64,000 nt of DNA from Mucilaginibacter sp. (GTDB lineage: Bacteria > Bacteroidota > Bacteroidia > Sphingobacteriales > Sphingobacteriaceae): NCBI RefSeq assembly GCF_028288205.1, contig NZ_JAQBOD010000018.1, forward strand, positions 62,001 through 126,000. The letters run 5' to 3'. The number at the start of each line of letters is the position of its first letter. Position 1 is the first letter of the stretch. The position numbers and the translations under genes are program-made. Shown here in pieces: positions 1-9,808 of this stretch. The notes beneath the pieces are model-generated. The model ran no database searches and had not been told where the DNA came from. It saw nothing but the letters and a program-made list of their open reading frames with translations.

Positions 1-747
1 TTCCGCGAAAGACTGCAATCAGAACGTTTTCAAAGAGAGATGGAGCTTGCTGCCGAAGTGCAAAATATGTTGATCCCTTTAAGGATGCATAAAGATAACA
101 GTGTTGAAATAGGCGCAAAATACTTACCCCATCAAAATATTGGCGGCGATTATTATGATTTTATCAGGCTTAACGACCATGAATTTATATGGTGCATTGC
201 CGATGTATCAGGTAAAGGAATTTCGGCAGCATTATTAATGGCTAATTTCCAGGCAAGCCTGCATGCCTGGGCCGCGGTGGAGGATGACCTGACCAATATT
301 ATTGATCGCTTAAATCAAAAAGTGGTTTCTAATACACAAGGCGAAAGATTTATTACCTTGTTCATTGCTAAATACAATGAGCACACGCGCAGGCTTAATT
401 ACATAAATGCCGGCCATAATGCTACCATACTATATTCGGAGGGTGAAGCTATTCCGCTTAAATTAGGGTGCACCATGATAGGGGCATTTGAACAATTGCC
501 TTTTTTAAATGAGGGTGAAATAGATATTGAGCCCGGCAGCCTACTGGTTAATTATACAGATGGATTATTGGATTTTGAATCCTATAGTGACAAAGCCTGG
601 AATGAAGAATTGCTTATAGATTTTGTAATAAAACATGGCGAATTATCGCCCGATAATTTTAACCAGACCTTAATGAATCATCTAAATATAGGCATAAAAG
701 GAAAGCCTATTGATGATATTACCCTATTGACGTTGAGGATTTTTTAG
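1..747 (+). CDS. PP2C/SpoIIE-family serine phosphatase (RsbU-like), 5' truncated at window edge
   Basis: Frame open from base 1 through the 40..747 ORF; motifs GGDYYDF, ADVSGKGISAALLMA, NAGHN, YTDGL typical of SpoIIE/RsbU phosphatases. Confidence 0.9.
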   Translation, partial: FRERLQSERFQREMELAAEVQNMLIPLRMHKDNSVEIGAKYLPHQNIGGDYYDFIRLNDHEFIWCIADVSGKGISAALLMANFQASLHAWAAVEDDLTNIIDRLNQKVVSNTQGERFITLFIAKYNEHTRRLNYINAGHNATILYSEGEAIPLKLGCTMIGAFEQLPFLNEGEIDIEPGSLLVNYTDGLLDFESYSDKAWNEELLIDFVIKHGELSPDNFNQTLMNHLNIGIKGKPIDDITLLTLRIF

Positions 748-811
748 ATAATAAATCATTAAAGGTATCGTCTATAAAAATAATAGTTTTACAGCTACGT
801 TTTAAGATCAA

Positions 812-1411
812 ATGTTATTAGCAAGATATCAGCATAAATTTATCGAGGCAGGGTGCGACGAAGCCGGCAGGGGTTGCCTTGCAGGTCCGGTTTTTGCTGC
901 CGCGGTAATACTACCTCATGATTTCGATCATGGCCTGCTGAATGATTCCAAACAACTAACAGAAAGCGTACGTTACGAGTTACGTATTGAAATTGAGCAA
1001 AGAGCCATTGCCCATGCTGTGGGCATTGTTGATAATATAGAGATAGACGAAATAAATATCCTTAACGCATCTTTCCTGGCTATGCATCGTGCAATAGATA
1101 AGCTGCATTTAAAACCCCAGTTTTTAATAATTGATGGTAACCGGTTTAATAAATACCAAAGCACACCACATGAATGTATTGTAGAAGGCGATGGTAAATA
1201 CTTCAGCATCGCCGCGGCATCTGTTTTAGCCAAGACCTACAGAGATGATTATATGAAACAAATAGCGGCCGAACATCCCGAATATGATTGGCACACTAAT
1301 AAAGGTTACCCAACTTTAAAACACCGCGAAACTATCCTGAAAATTGGTTATACGCCTTATCATCGCAGAACTTTCAGGGTAACTGCAGCTATTGACGAAA
1401 TAGAGGTATAA
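812..1411 (+). CDS. rnhB: Ribonuclease HII
   Basis: [46 protein letters not shown] motifs. Confidence 0.97.
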   Translation: MLLARYQHKFIEAGCDEAGRGCLAGPVFAAAVILPHDFDHGLLNDSKQLTESVRYELRIEIEQRAIAHAVGIVDNIEIDEINILNASFLAMHRAIDKLHLKPQFLIIDGNRFNKYQSTPHECIVEGDGKYFSIAAASVLAKTYRDDYMKQIAAEHPEYDWHTNKGYPTLKHRETILKIGYTPYHRRTFRVTAAIDEIEV

Positions 1412-1698
1412 TCCTTAATTAAAACAGGTCCGATATAAATATTCTTTGCCGCATCGGGGTTATCCGTTTGTAGCAGTAAGGAACGTGGCGCGAGTTTTTG
1501 GCCCGATTGGGGCAAATATTTTATATAAATGAATGACTGCAAACAGGTAGCCCCGATGAGGCAATGCAATCGAATAAACGGTAATCCGACTTATGTATTT
1601 AAGATTTTACTTTTTGCTGATTATAAGTTGTTAGGTTATAAGGTTTATACCTTGATTCTATAGCCTAATTAAAGTATTTTTGTTAAAAACCCAAGTAG

Positions 1699-2901
1699 TT
1701 GAAGATTTTAATATTAAGCCATCGTGTACCATTTCCGCAAAATGGCGGCTATGCTATAGTGGTAGCTAATACCATTAAGGGCTTAGTCAATTCAGGGCAT
1801 GAAGTTTCTTTAGTTGCCCTGAATGCAAAAAAAAACAGTCATGAAAGCCATCTGCCTGATGATGACCTGATGGGTAAAATAAAGTACCGGGCCTATGATA
1901 TTGATACCACGGTGACCCTGTTTGGTGTAGCGGTTAATTTGTTTAGCAATACATCCTTTAATATAGACCGGTACTACGACCCCGAATTTGAAAAGTTACT
2001 GATACGCGAACTGCGAAATACAAATTATGATATTATCCAGTTTGAAGGTTTATTGGTTTCATTATATCTGCCTGCTGTAAGAAAGTACTCTAAAGCCAAA
2101 TTGGTATATCGCGCGCATAATATAGAGAACCAGATATGGGAGCGGTTGTCTATGCAAAAGGTAGATCCGTTTAAAAAATCATACCTCAGGATGCATGCCA
2201 AACGCATAAAAAACTATGAGCTGCAGCAGTTAAATAAATTTGATGCCATAGCCGTATTTACCCAGCAAGATAAAAGCACCTTATTAGCGTATGGCATACA
2301 AGTGCCTATAGAAATAGTCCCGGTAGGTTTAAGGCTTGAAAAATACGTTGTTGATATTAGTAAAACCGAGTTTCCCAGCCTTTTCTTTTTAGGATCGCTG
2401 GATTGGCTGCCCAACCGCGAGGGTATGGAGTGGTTCCTTGATAATTTCTTCAAAGAGCTAACAGAGGGCGATCTGCCTGTAAAACTGTATGTGGCAGGCA
2501 ATGATATACCAGACCGTTTTGACGATTACGAGGCCCTGGGCAAAATATTTATACAAGGCGAGGTTGATGATGCGCTTGAATTTGTAAACAGCAAATCTAT
2601 CATGATCGTTCCGCTATTATCAGGTGGCGGCATGCGGGTAAAGATAGTTGAGGGGATGGCTATGCAAAAATGCATCATATCCACATCGCTTGGTGCCGAA
2701 GGCATTAATTACACAAATGGCCATGATCTTATTATAGCTAATAACCGCGAGGAGTTTTTTAATGCCATACAACACTGTATAAAAGATGAAGAGTTTTGTT
2801 TACAGTTGGGCCAAAACGCGCGCCGTTTACTGGAAAAAGAGCATGACATAAATGTTGTGACCAATAATTTGGTTAAGTTTTATAAGGTTTGGTGCGCGTA
2901 A
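1699..2901 (+). CDS. Glycosyltransferase (GT4-like), TTG start
   Basis: N-terminal MKILILSHRVPFPQNGG and C-terminal VPLLSGGGMRVKIVEGMAMQKCIISTSLGAEGI. Confidence 0.88.
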   Translation: MKILILSHRVPFPQNGGYAIVVANTIKGLVNSGHEVSLVALNAKKNSHESHLPDDDLMGKIKYRAYDIDTTVTLFGVAVNLFSNTSFNIDRYYDPEFEKLLIRELRNTNYDIIQFEGLLVSLYLPAVRKYSKAKLVYRAHNIENQIWERLSMQKVDPFKKSYLRMHAKRIKNYELQQLNKFDAIAVFTQQDKSTLLAYGIQVPIEIVPVGLRLEKYVVDISKTEFPSLFFLGSLDWLPNREGMEWFLDNFFKELTEGDLPVKLYVAGNDIPDRFDDYEALGKIFIQGEVDDALEFVNSKSIMIVPLLSGGGMRVKIVEGMAMQKCIISTSLGAEGINYTNGHDLIIANNREEFFNAIQHCIKDEEFCLQLGQNARRLLEKEHDINVVTNNLVKFYKVWCA

Positions 2902-3293
2902 ATAGCTATATCTCAATTCATATTGTTTTTATTGCGTTACCTTAGTTGTCACACCGGCCAACTTATTCTGCCTGCTTTCACCAGACGCTTTCCGCCTCAG
3001 GTAGGTTCTAACCTGAATTTTGGTAATTACTGAAAAAAATAAAAAGAAGCGGTGGCCTGTCAGCCCACGCGGCCAGGAGTCTGGCCTAAGTGGTGGCAGC
3101 GATTGGGCTGACTTGATTTTTTGGTTCTTTTTCATCTAAGGAAAAAGAACTAGGCCTCCGCGGCTATGAGCGGTGGATGTTAACAGTAAGAATGCAGCCC
3201 GGTTTTATGAATAAGTAGTAATGGGCCTTAACGGCCTCGAGCATTACGAAGCGTTTTTAGAAGCTTGTACAAACATTACCGATTGGATTTGTT

Positions 3294-3486
3294 TGTTTCA
3301 TCACATCGAGATTGCCAATTTGCAATTATTTGATCATCAGGAATTAAACACATATCACCCATAAAAAGGCAGACGAATAAGTTGTTTCATTTTGTTTCAT
3401 TACTTTTTTGTAATTAACTCATTGGCAATGCTTTAAGTCAAAATCTTGTTTCACTTGTTTCATTTGTTTCACCCTCGCGTGAAACA
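3294..3486 (+). repeat. TGTTTCA heptamer array, copy A
   Basis: TGTTTCA at 3294, 3383, 3393, 3447, 3456, 3465 and inverted TGAAACA at 3480. Confidence 0.8.
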
Positions 3487-3562
3487 AACCTCCGATATAG
3501 CGATCCCGGCTTTCGCCTAAAAAGCCTTTTTTTAATCACAGGAAACCTACTTGCATTTTTAT

Positions 3563-3570
3563 TACTTTTG
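3563..3570 (+). promoter_or_regulatory. Candidate Bacteroidetes -7 element (TACTTTTG) upstream of gcvT
   Basis: Matches TAnnTTTG consensus 19 bp before the ATG; -33 element not clear. Confidence 0.5.
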
Positions 3571-3588
3571 TGCCAAATATAATTTTGC

Positions 3589-4668
3589 ATGAAGAATACA
3601 GCGCTAAGTGAAACCCATATAAAGGCAGGCGCCAAAATGGTGCCTTTTGCAGGCTATAATATGCCTGTACAATATGCAGGTATTAATGCCGAACATGAAA
3701 CTGTACGCAAAGCAGTGGGCGTGTTTGACGTGAGCCATATGGGCGAATTTATATTAAAGGGCGATAAGGCATTAGATTTAATACAACGGGTAAGCAGCAA
3801 TGATGCCGCTAAATTGTATGATGGCAAAGTGCAATACTCTTGCCTGCCTAATAAAGATGGTGGCATAGTTGATGATCTGCTGGTATATCGTATTGATGAT
3901 AAAACTTATATGCTGGTAGTTAACGCGTCTAACATAGAGAAAGATTGGAACTGGATAAGCCGGTTTAATACAGATGGTGTGGTGATGAAAGATATATCAG
4001 ACCGCACTTCGCTATTAGCCGTACAGGGGCCCAAAGCAGCGGAAGCTTTGCAGAGCCTTACTGATATCGACCTGGCATCAATGGAATATTACACCTTTAA
4101 AAAAGGCAAGTTTGCCGGTATTGATAACGTAATTGTATCTGCAACCGGTTATACCGGCGCAGGCGGTTTTGAGCTATATTTTGATAATGAGCATGCCGGA
4201 TTTATTTGGGATGCCATATTTAAAGCCGGCGAACCTTTTGGCATTAAACCTATTGGCTTAGGCGCACGTGATACGCTGCGTTTAGAAATGGGCTTCTGTT
4301 TATATGGCAATGATATTGATGACCACACCTCGCCGTTAGAGGCAGGATTGGGCTGGGTAACCAAATTTAATAAAGAGTTTACCAATTCGGCTGTTTTGCA
4401 GGAACAGAAGCTGGCAGGTGTTAAACAAAAGCTGGTTGGTTTTGAAATGATAGACCGCGGTATACCCCGCCATGATTATGAGATAGCTGATGCCGATGGT
4501 AATATTATAGGCAAGGTAACATCGGGCACCCAATCGCCATCGTTACAAAAAGCCATAGGCATGGGGTATGTAAAAAACGAATTTGCCAAAGAAGGTACCG
4601 AGATATACATCAAAATACGCGATAACAGTATTAAGGCTAAAATAGTTAAGCCACCATTTTATAAATAA
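3589..4668 (+). CDS. gcvT: Aminomethyltransferase (glycine cleavage T protein)
   Basis: [47 protein letters not shown] motifs; full length. Confidence 0.97.
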   Translation: MKNTALSETHIKAGAKMVPFAGYNMPVQYAGINAEHETVRKAVGVFDVSHMGEFILKGDKALDLIQRVSSNDAAKLYDGKVQYSCLPNKDGGIVDDLLVYRIDDKTYMLVVNASNIEKDWNWISRFNTDGVVMKDISDRTSLLAVQGPKAAEALQSLTDIDLASMEYYTFKKGKFAGIDNVIVSATGYTGAGGFELYFDNEHAGFIWDAIFKAGEPFGIKPIGLGARDTLRLEMGFCLYGNDIDDHTSPLEAGLGWVTKFNKEFTNSAVLQEQKLAGVKQKLVGFEMIDRGIPRHDYEIADADGNIIGKVTSGTQSPSLQKAIGMGYVKNEFAKEGTEIYIKIRDNSIKAKIVKPPFYK

Positions 4669-4672
4669 GATA

Positions 4673-5413
4673 TTGAGCCAGGAATTAAATATACCCAAAG
4701 CAAAAAGGTTAGAAGTTTGTCTTACCCCTGCGCTTATACCGCTTTATAAAGTAGAAAATTATATAGTAGTAATTATTGATATTTTCAGGGCCACCACATC
4801 CATTTGCTACGGTATTGAAAATGGGGCCGAAGCCATTATTCCGGTATCGCAGGTAGAAGAGTGCAGCGCTTACCGCGAAAAGGGCCTTGACTACCTATTA
4901 GCCGCCGAGCGAGATGGCGAAATAGTTACCGGGTTTGATTTTGGCAATTCGCCGTTCTCTTATACCAAAGAGAAAGTTGCAGGCAAAACAATTGTATTAA
5001 CCACTACCAACGGTACCCATGCCCTGCACTTATCCCGCCAGGCAAAAAAAATAGTAATAGGTTCGTTTATAAACCTAACAGCTATTTGCAACTGGCTAAA
5101 GCAGCAAAACGAAAATATTCTATTGGTTTGCTCGGGTTGGAAAAACAACTTTAACCTGGAGGATACCTTGTTTGCAGGAGCCGTTGTTGAGCAATTAAAA
5201 GACAGTGGTTTCCGGGTTGATGATCCGGCAACAGCCGCTAATGATCTTTACCATGTAGCTAAAGATGACCTGGATAAATACCTCAAAAAAACATCGCATA
5301 GTGAACGCTTAAAAGCGCTGGGTATTGAAAAAGATATAGCTTTTTGTTTAAATGTAGACCTGACTACCGCTATACCTGTTTTGGATGGGGATAAATTGGT
5401 TAAGTTGCAGTAA
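4673..5413 (+). CDS. comB: 2-phosphosulfolactate phosphatase (ComB family), TTG start
   Basis: VIIDIFRATTSICYGIENGA, AAERDGE, GFDFGNSP, TTTNGTHAL, CSGWKN motifs. Confidence 0.88.
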   Translation: MSQELNIPKAKRLEVCLTPALIPLYKVENYIVVIIDIFRATTSICYGIENGAEAIIPVSQVEECSAYREKGLDYLLAAERDGEIVTGFDFGNSPFSYTKEKVAGKTIVLTTTNGTHALHLSRQAKKIVIGSFINLTAICNWLKQQNENILLVCSGWKNNFNLEDTLFAGAVVEQLKDSGFRVDDPATAANDLYHVAKDDLDKYLKKTSHSERLKALGIEKDIAFCLNVDLTTAIPVLDGDKLVKLQ

Positions 5414-5570
5414 TTAAATTCCCCTCTTGAGGGAGCTACTGTGTGTATACCTCTTTCATAAACCAAAATGTCATTTCGATAGAGCCGGGGCGGAAATGGG
5501 GGGTGGCGCGAAAGAGAAATCTTATACTACCTGCAAATCCTTATGGTAAGTTGTATAAGATTTTTGCTGC

Positions 5571-5897
5571 TTACTTCAATTTCTCATTATTCTTATGCCT
5601 GTCGGCATCACGGATACTTTTCTTTTCCATGTTTTTTTGCAGGGCCTCTGTAAGGTCTATACCGGTTTGATTGGCCAGGCAAATCAGCACAAATAACACA
5701 TCGGCCATTTCATCGGCCAGGTTAACTTCCGTATCAGATTTTTTGTAGGATTGCTCGCCATATTGCCGCGCCATAATGCGGGCAACCTCGCCTACCTCTT
5801 CCATTAATATGGCAGTATTGGTTAGCTCATTAAAATAACGGATACCGGTTGTTTTTATCCAATTGTCAACCAGTTTTTGTGCTTCAGCTAATGTCAT
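5571..5897 (-). CDS. MazG-like nucleotide pyrophosphohydrolase
   Basis: LMEEVGEVARIMARQYGEQ...LADEMADVLFVLICLANQTGIDL. Confidence 0.88.
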   Translation of the reverse strand: MTLAEAQKLVDNWIKTTGIRYFNELTNTAILMEEVGEVARIMARQYGEQSYKKSDTEVNLADEMADVLFVLICLANQTGIDLTEALQKNMEKKSIRDADRHKNNEKLK

Positions 5898-6077
5898 AAG
5901 TGTAATATAAATAAAAAACTACGCCATTGCAAACAAGGAACGAGTGTGAACAACCGACCGTAGGGAGCTCATTAATACCTTTAAAAACAAACAACACATT
6001 AATAATCTCTATATGTCAAGTAAACGGTATACCTATCGTGTAGAGATTGCCACGCTATCGCTCGCAATGACGCTTTA

Positions 6078-6533
6078 TTAAAAATCCCTGTCTTTCGTGT
6101 CCATAATGATAGTTACCGGCCCGTCGTTGGTTAGGCTTACTTTCATATCAGCTCCAAAAATGCCGGCAGCTGTTTTTTTACCGGTTAAGGCATCCAGTGT
6201 TTTTGCCATTTGCTCATATAGCGGTATAGCCTTATCAGGCTTTGCAGCCTTAATAAATGATGGCCGGTTACCCTTTTTAGTTTGCGCAAACAGCGTGAAT
6301 TGCGATATCAGCAATATATTGCCATCTACATCGGCCAACGCTTTATTCATCAGGCCATTTTCATCACTAAAAATGCGCATACCGGTTATTTTTTGAGCCA
6401 GCCATTGCAGGTCATCTTCGGTATCGGCATCTTCAATACCCAACAGTACCAAAAAACCCGTACCGATCTGGCCGGTTATATTACCATCAACCTTACAGCT
6501 TGCTTGCGAAACGCGTTGTAGTACAGCCCTCAT
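6078..6533 (-). CDS. dtd: D-aminoacyl-tRNA deacylase
   Basis: MRAVLQRVSQASCKVDG, LLISQFTLFAQTKKGNRPSF, GIFGADMKVSLTNDGPVTI. Confidence 0.96.
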   Translation of the reverse strand: MRAVLQRVSQASCKVDGNITGQIGTGFLVLLGIEDADTEDDLQWLAQKITGMRIFSDENGLMNKALADVDGNILLISQFTLFAQTKKGNRPSFIKAAKPDKAIPLYEQMAKTLDALTGKKTAAGIFGADMKVSLTNDGPVTIIMDTKDRDF

Positions 6534-6604
6534 AATAACATCAAGAAGTTAGAATCAGGGGGCAAGATAAATAAAAAACCTTTGTCATTTCTGAACGATC
6601 CCGC

Positions 6605-6801
6605 TGTTTCACATCAGGTGTTTCACCCTATTTTTGCAAAAATCCATAAAACAGCATAAAACACTTATTGTAAGCTATTTATACTATTTTACCTGAAGCT
6701 TTGGTACTGTTTCAAAGTGTTTCACTCATTTTGTCAAATTATTAAATATCAATAGGTTAACCTAAAAAAGTGTTTCATGTGTTTCATTGTTTTGTGAAAC
6801 A
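6605..6801 (+). repeat. TGTTTCA heptamer array, copy C
   Basis: TGTTTCA at 6605, 6619, 6708, 6718, 6771, 6780 and inverted TGAAACA at 6795. Confidence 0.75.
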
Positions 6802-6900
6802 CTATATCAGGACGAGACAAGCTTTTTCTAACGTAATAACCGTTACTATCCCAAACAGGATTACGCCACGAGAAATTGCCGCGAAGTTGTTGTTGAGCTA

Positions 6901-8493
6901 TTACTCTTTGGAGAGGGACTGGGGAATAGTAATCGCAATGGTTGGCGTTCGGTCACTTTCGTTCTTTAGCCGGTCTATCGCTGTTATTACATATAAATAG
7001 GTTTTGCCAGACTGGGTGGTGGTATCAATAAAAATTGGCGTAGCATCATACTGTATATGCAAAATATTTGCCGGGCTGCTCACATCTATCTTTTCTGTTC
7101 CTTCATAACGATAGATCACATAGCCGTAAACCGGTTCTTTATCTTCGGCTGGCAATGGGGTATCCCATTTTAGCTGAACATGGTTATTAACAAGTTTTGT
7201 AGCAACAAGATTTTGCGGCACATTAGGCGCTATTGAATCTAACCAAAGCATAACAGGCGGTAAAGCAGGGTGCTTGTAATAGGTTAAACGGAGCGAGTCT
7301 GTAAAGCCAAGCTTATTGCTGGTTAATGAGTTCGAGCTAAAAAATACGCTGCCCTGCACCCGCGGATTATTTCGCAGCAGTTTTATCTGGTTAGGCAACT
7401 CGGCCGGTTGTCTCATAGCTAATGATCCGCGCTCATTTATACGATAGGCCGCCTGGCCCACATATAAATGCCGGTTATAGGTGTTATTGCTCCACCAGCT
7501 TAGCAGATTCTCGAACGCGGCAAGGCGGTAATGAATGGGCCAGTACATTTGTGGGTTTATATAATCTACCCATCCTTCTTTTATCCATTTGCGCGAATCG
7601 GCGTATAATTCGTAGTTAGAATCGCCGCCATGCGTATCAGACCCTTCGGGATTTTGGGCTTTATTGGCCCATATACCAAACGGACTAACGCCAAATTTCA
7701 TGTGGGGTTTATGCTTGTGTATACTGTCGCTAAGCATTTTTATTAGTTTGTTCACATTGTCGCGGCGCCAATCTTTAATATCCTGAAAATCACCCCCATA
7801 TTGTTTAAACGTTGCCGAGTCATTTATTTTTTGCCCGGCAATTTGATACGGATAAAAATAATCATCCATATGTATGCCGTCCACGTCGTAATTATCAACC
7901 ACGTTTAAAATTACCTGTACAATGTAATCGCGCACTTCGGGCAGGCCCGGATTAAAAAGTTTAATACCCCCGTAAGTAAAGAACCATTCGGGCTTTAAAT
8001 TGGTGATATGATTAGCAGTCAATAAATTAAACTTGCCATCCATAGTAGCGCGATAGGGATTAAACCAGGCATGCAATTCCATGCCGCGTTTATGAGCCTC
8101 GGTAATGGCAAAATCAAGCGGGTCATAAAAAGGTGCAGGTGCCTGCCCTTGTTTGCCGGTAAGCCATTTTGACCACGGCTCCTTACTTTTTGAATAAAAA
8201 GCATCGGCAGCGGGCCGCACCTGGAACATAACAGCATTAATGCCGGTATGCTGGTGTGCGTCAAATATATCTGTAAGCTGTTGTTTTTGCTGATCGGTGG
8301 TGAGCTTAGTGCTGGTTGGCCAGTCAATATTTACTACAGTGGCTACCCATACACCCCTGAATTCGCGCTTTGGGTCGGTACGGTATTTAAGCTTAGCCAA
8401 TGAATCTGTTTGGGCCTCTGCCTTAGTTATGATGAGCGCTATATTAGTTATAATGAGCGCTAAAAGAAATATAAAATGGCGAAATTGATACAT
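6901..8493 (-). CDS. Family 10-like glycosyl hydrolase (GHL10/DUF187) with C-terminal FN3-like domain, secreted
   Basis: KREFRGVWVATVVNIDWPT, AVMFQVRPAADAFY, HAWFNPYR, NPGLPEVRDYI, VDGIHMDDYFYPY; signal peptide. Confidence 0.9.
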   Translation of the reverse strand: MYQFRHFIFLLALIITNIALIITKAEAQTDSLAKLKYRTDPKREFRGVWVATVVNIDWPTSTKLTTDQQKQQLTDIFDAHQHTGINAVMFQVRPAADAFYSKSKEPWSKWLTGKQGQAPAPFYDPLDFAITEAHKRGMELHAWFNPYRATMDGKFNLLTANHITNLKPEWFFTYGGIKLFNPGLPEVRDYIVQVILNVVDNYDVDGIHMDDYFYPYQIAGQKINDSATFKQYGGDFQDIKDWRRDNVNKLIKMLSDSIHKHKPHMKFGVSPFGIWANKAQNPEGSDTHGGDSNYELYADSRKWIKEGWVDYINPQMYWPIHYRLAAFENLLSWWSNNTYNRHLYVGQAAYRINERGSLAMRQPAELPNQIKLLRNNPRVQGSVFFSSNSLTSNKLGFTDSLRLTYYKHPALPPVMLWLDSIAPNVPQNLVATKLVNNHVQLKWDTPLPAEDKEPVYGYVIYRYEGTEKIDVSSPANILHIQYDATPIFIDTTTQSGKTYLYVITAIDRLKNESDRTPTIAITIPQSLSKE

Positions 8494-8799
8494 TAAATGG
8501 CTTACTTTAAAAACTGCAAAGATATAAACTCATTAACAAGGCAGTTTATTATAGCAAATAATAATTGTGTTTTAATCAATTTGTAACTACTTTTATCAAA
8601 ATCACTATTAAAAAAATATCTCCTTAGTAAAACTTTATCATAAATTTTTCATTATTACGTTATTAACAACTAACAATAATAAATGCAGGTAGTAAATTAA
8701 CTAACTTATTAAGGTTATTTATTAATAATAGGCCAATTACCCGGATTAGTTAACCCGGATTAATTATTATTTATTTAAGAACTAAAATCACTAACTTTT

Positions 8800-9711
8800 A
8801 TGGAGAATCAACAAGGACAAGAACCTAAAAAAAATTCGAATGTTATTTACTTTTTGATAGTAGTAATAATTGCATTATTAGGCACCGACGTGTATTTATA
8901 CATGAAGAAAAATAATTCTGATGTTAAAATAGCCTATCAGGCTGATGAAAAAACCCGGCTGCAAACCGAACTGGATAGCTTAGAGGCGCAGATTGAGCAG
9001 GTTAATGCAGGTAAAACAAAAATGACGGCAGAGATGATAGCAAAAAACGACTCATTAAAAGCCAAGATAAAAGTACTGCGGGTTGCCTTAGCTAAAGGCA
9101 AACTAACCGCAGCCGAGCTGAGCCAGGCACAGGAAGATGTAAAACAGCTGCGCTACTTTGTTACCAAGTACACTGCCGATATTGATGAACTAAAAAAACA
9201 AAATGTTAATTTAACTACCGAAAGGGATACCTTAAAAACCAACCTGACAACCGTTAGCGAAAAAGCCAGTACACTTGAAAAACAAAACCAGGATTTGGAT
9301 ACCAAGGTAAAAGTAGCTTCGGCTTTAAAAGTTGCTACTACAAGCGTAGTTGGGTACAAGGTTAAAAAGAATGGCAAGGAAGTTGACGAGACCAAAGCTA
9401 AAAACGTTAATAAGCTAAAGATTAACTTTACTGTGGCAAGCAATGCCGTGGCAGCAAAAGCATCGCACGATGTTTATATACGTATTATTGACCCAACAGG
9501 CAACCTGATAACAGGCACCGATAGCGGTACATTTACTGCCGATGGCCAGGATCTGCAATCGACCTATAAAACATCAATTGATTTTAAAGATGATGGCATT
9601 AATTATACGGTTGACTGGACCTATGGATCACCTTTTCAAAAAGGCACTTATACTGTATTGTTATATGCCGATGGTTATACTATGGGTAAAACAAGTGTGA
9701 CGTTTAAATAA
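8800..9711 (+). CDS. Membrane-anchored coiled-coil protein of unknown function
   Basis: Single N-terminal TM, long heptad-rich coiled coil, C-terminal beta-rich domain. Confidence 0.8.
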   Translation: MENQQGQEPKKNSNVIYFLIVVIIALLGTDVYLYMKKNNSDVKIAYQADEKTRLQTELDSLEAQIEQVNAGKTKMTAEMIAKNDSLKAKIKVLRVALAKGKLTAAELSQAQEDVKQLRYFVTKYTADIDELKKQNVNLTTERDTLKTNLTTVSEKASTLEKQNQDLDTKVKVASALKVATTSVVGYKVKKNGKEVDETKAKNVNKLKINFTVASNAVAAKASHDVYIRIIDPTGNLITGTDSGTFTADGQDLQSTYKTSIDFKDDGINYTVDWTYGSPFQKGTYTVLLYADGYTMGKTSVTFK

Positions 9712-9741
9712 AAGAAAATCTTCTTGAATGTCAGGAAGGAT

Positions 9742-9787
9742 TAAAAACAAAAAGCCTGTTATGGAAATAACAGGCTTTTTGTTTTTA
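9742..9787. terminator. Bidirectional rho-independent terminator
   Basis: AAAAACAAAAAGCCTGTTATGGAAATAACAGGCTTTTTGTTTTT hairpin between convergent genes. Confidence 0.9.
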
Positions 9788-9808
9788 ATCATATTTTACT
9801 TACATATC

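Noticed and set aside
2929-3135. ORF encoding MKKNQKIKSAQSLPPLRPDSWPRG... as a small protein
   Set aside because: It lies in the structured intergenic block; composition looks like translated repeat, with no plausible start context.
3294-3486. Heptamer arrays as a CRISPR array
   Set aside because: Repeats are only 7 bp with 2-3 bp spacers inside clusters; no long direct repeats, unique spacers or cas genes.
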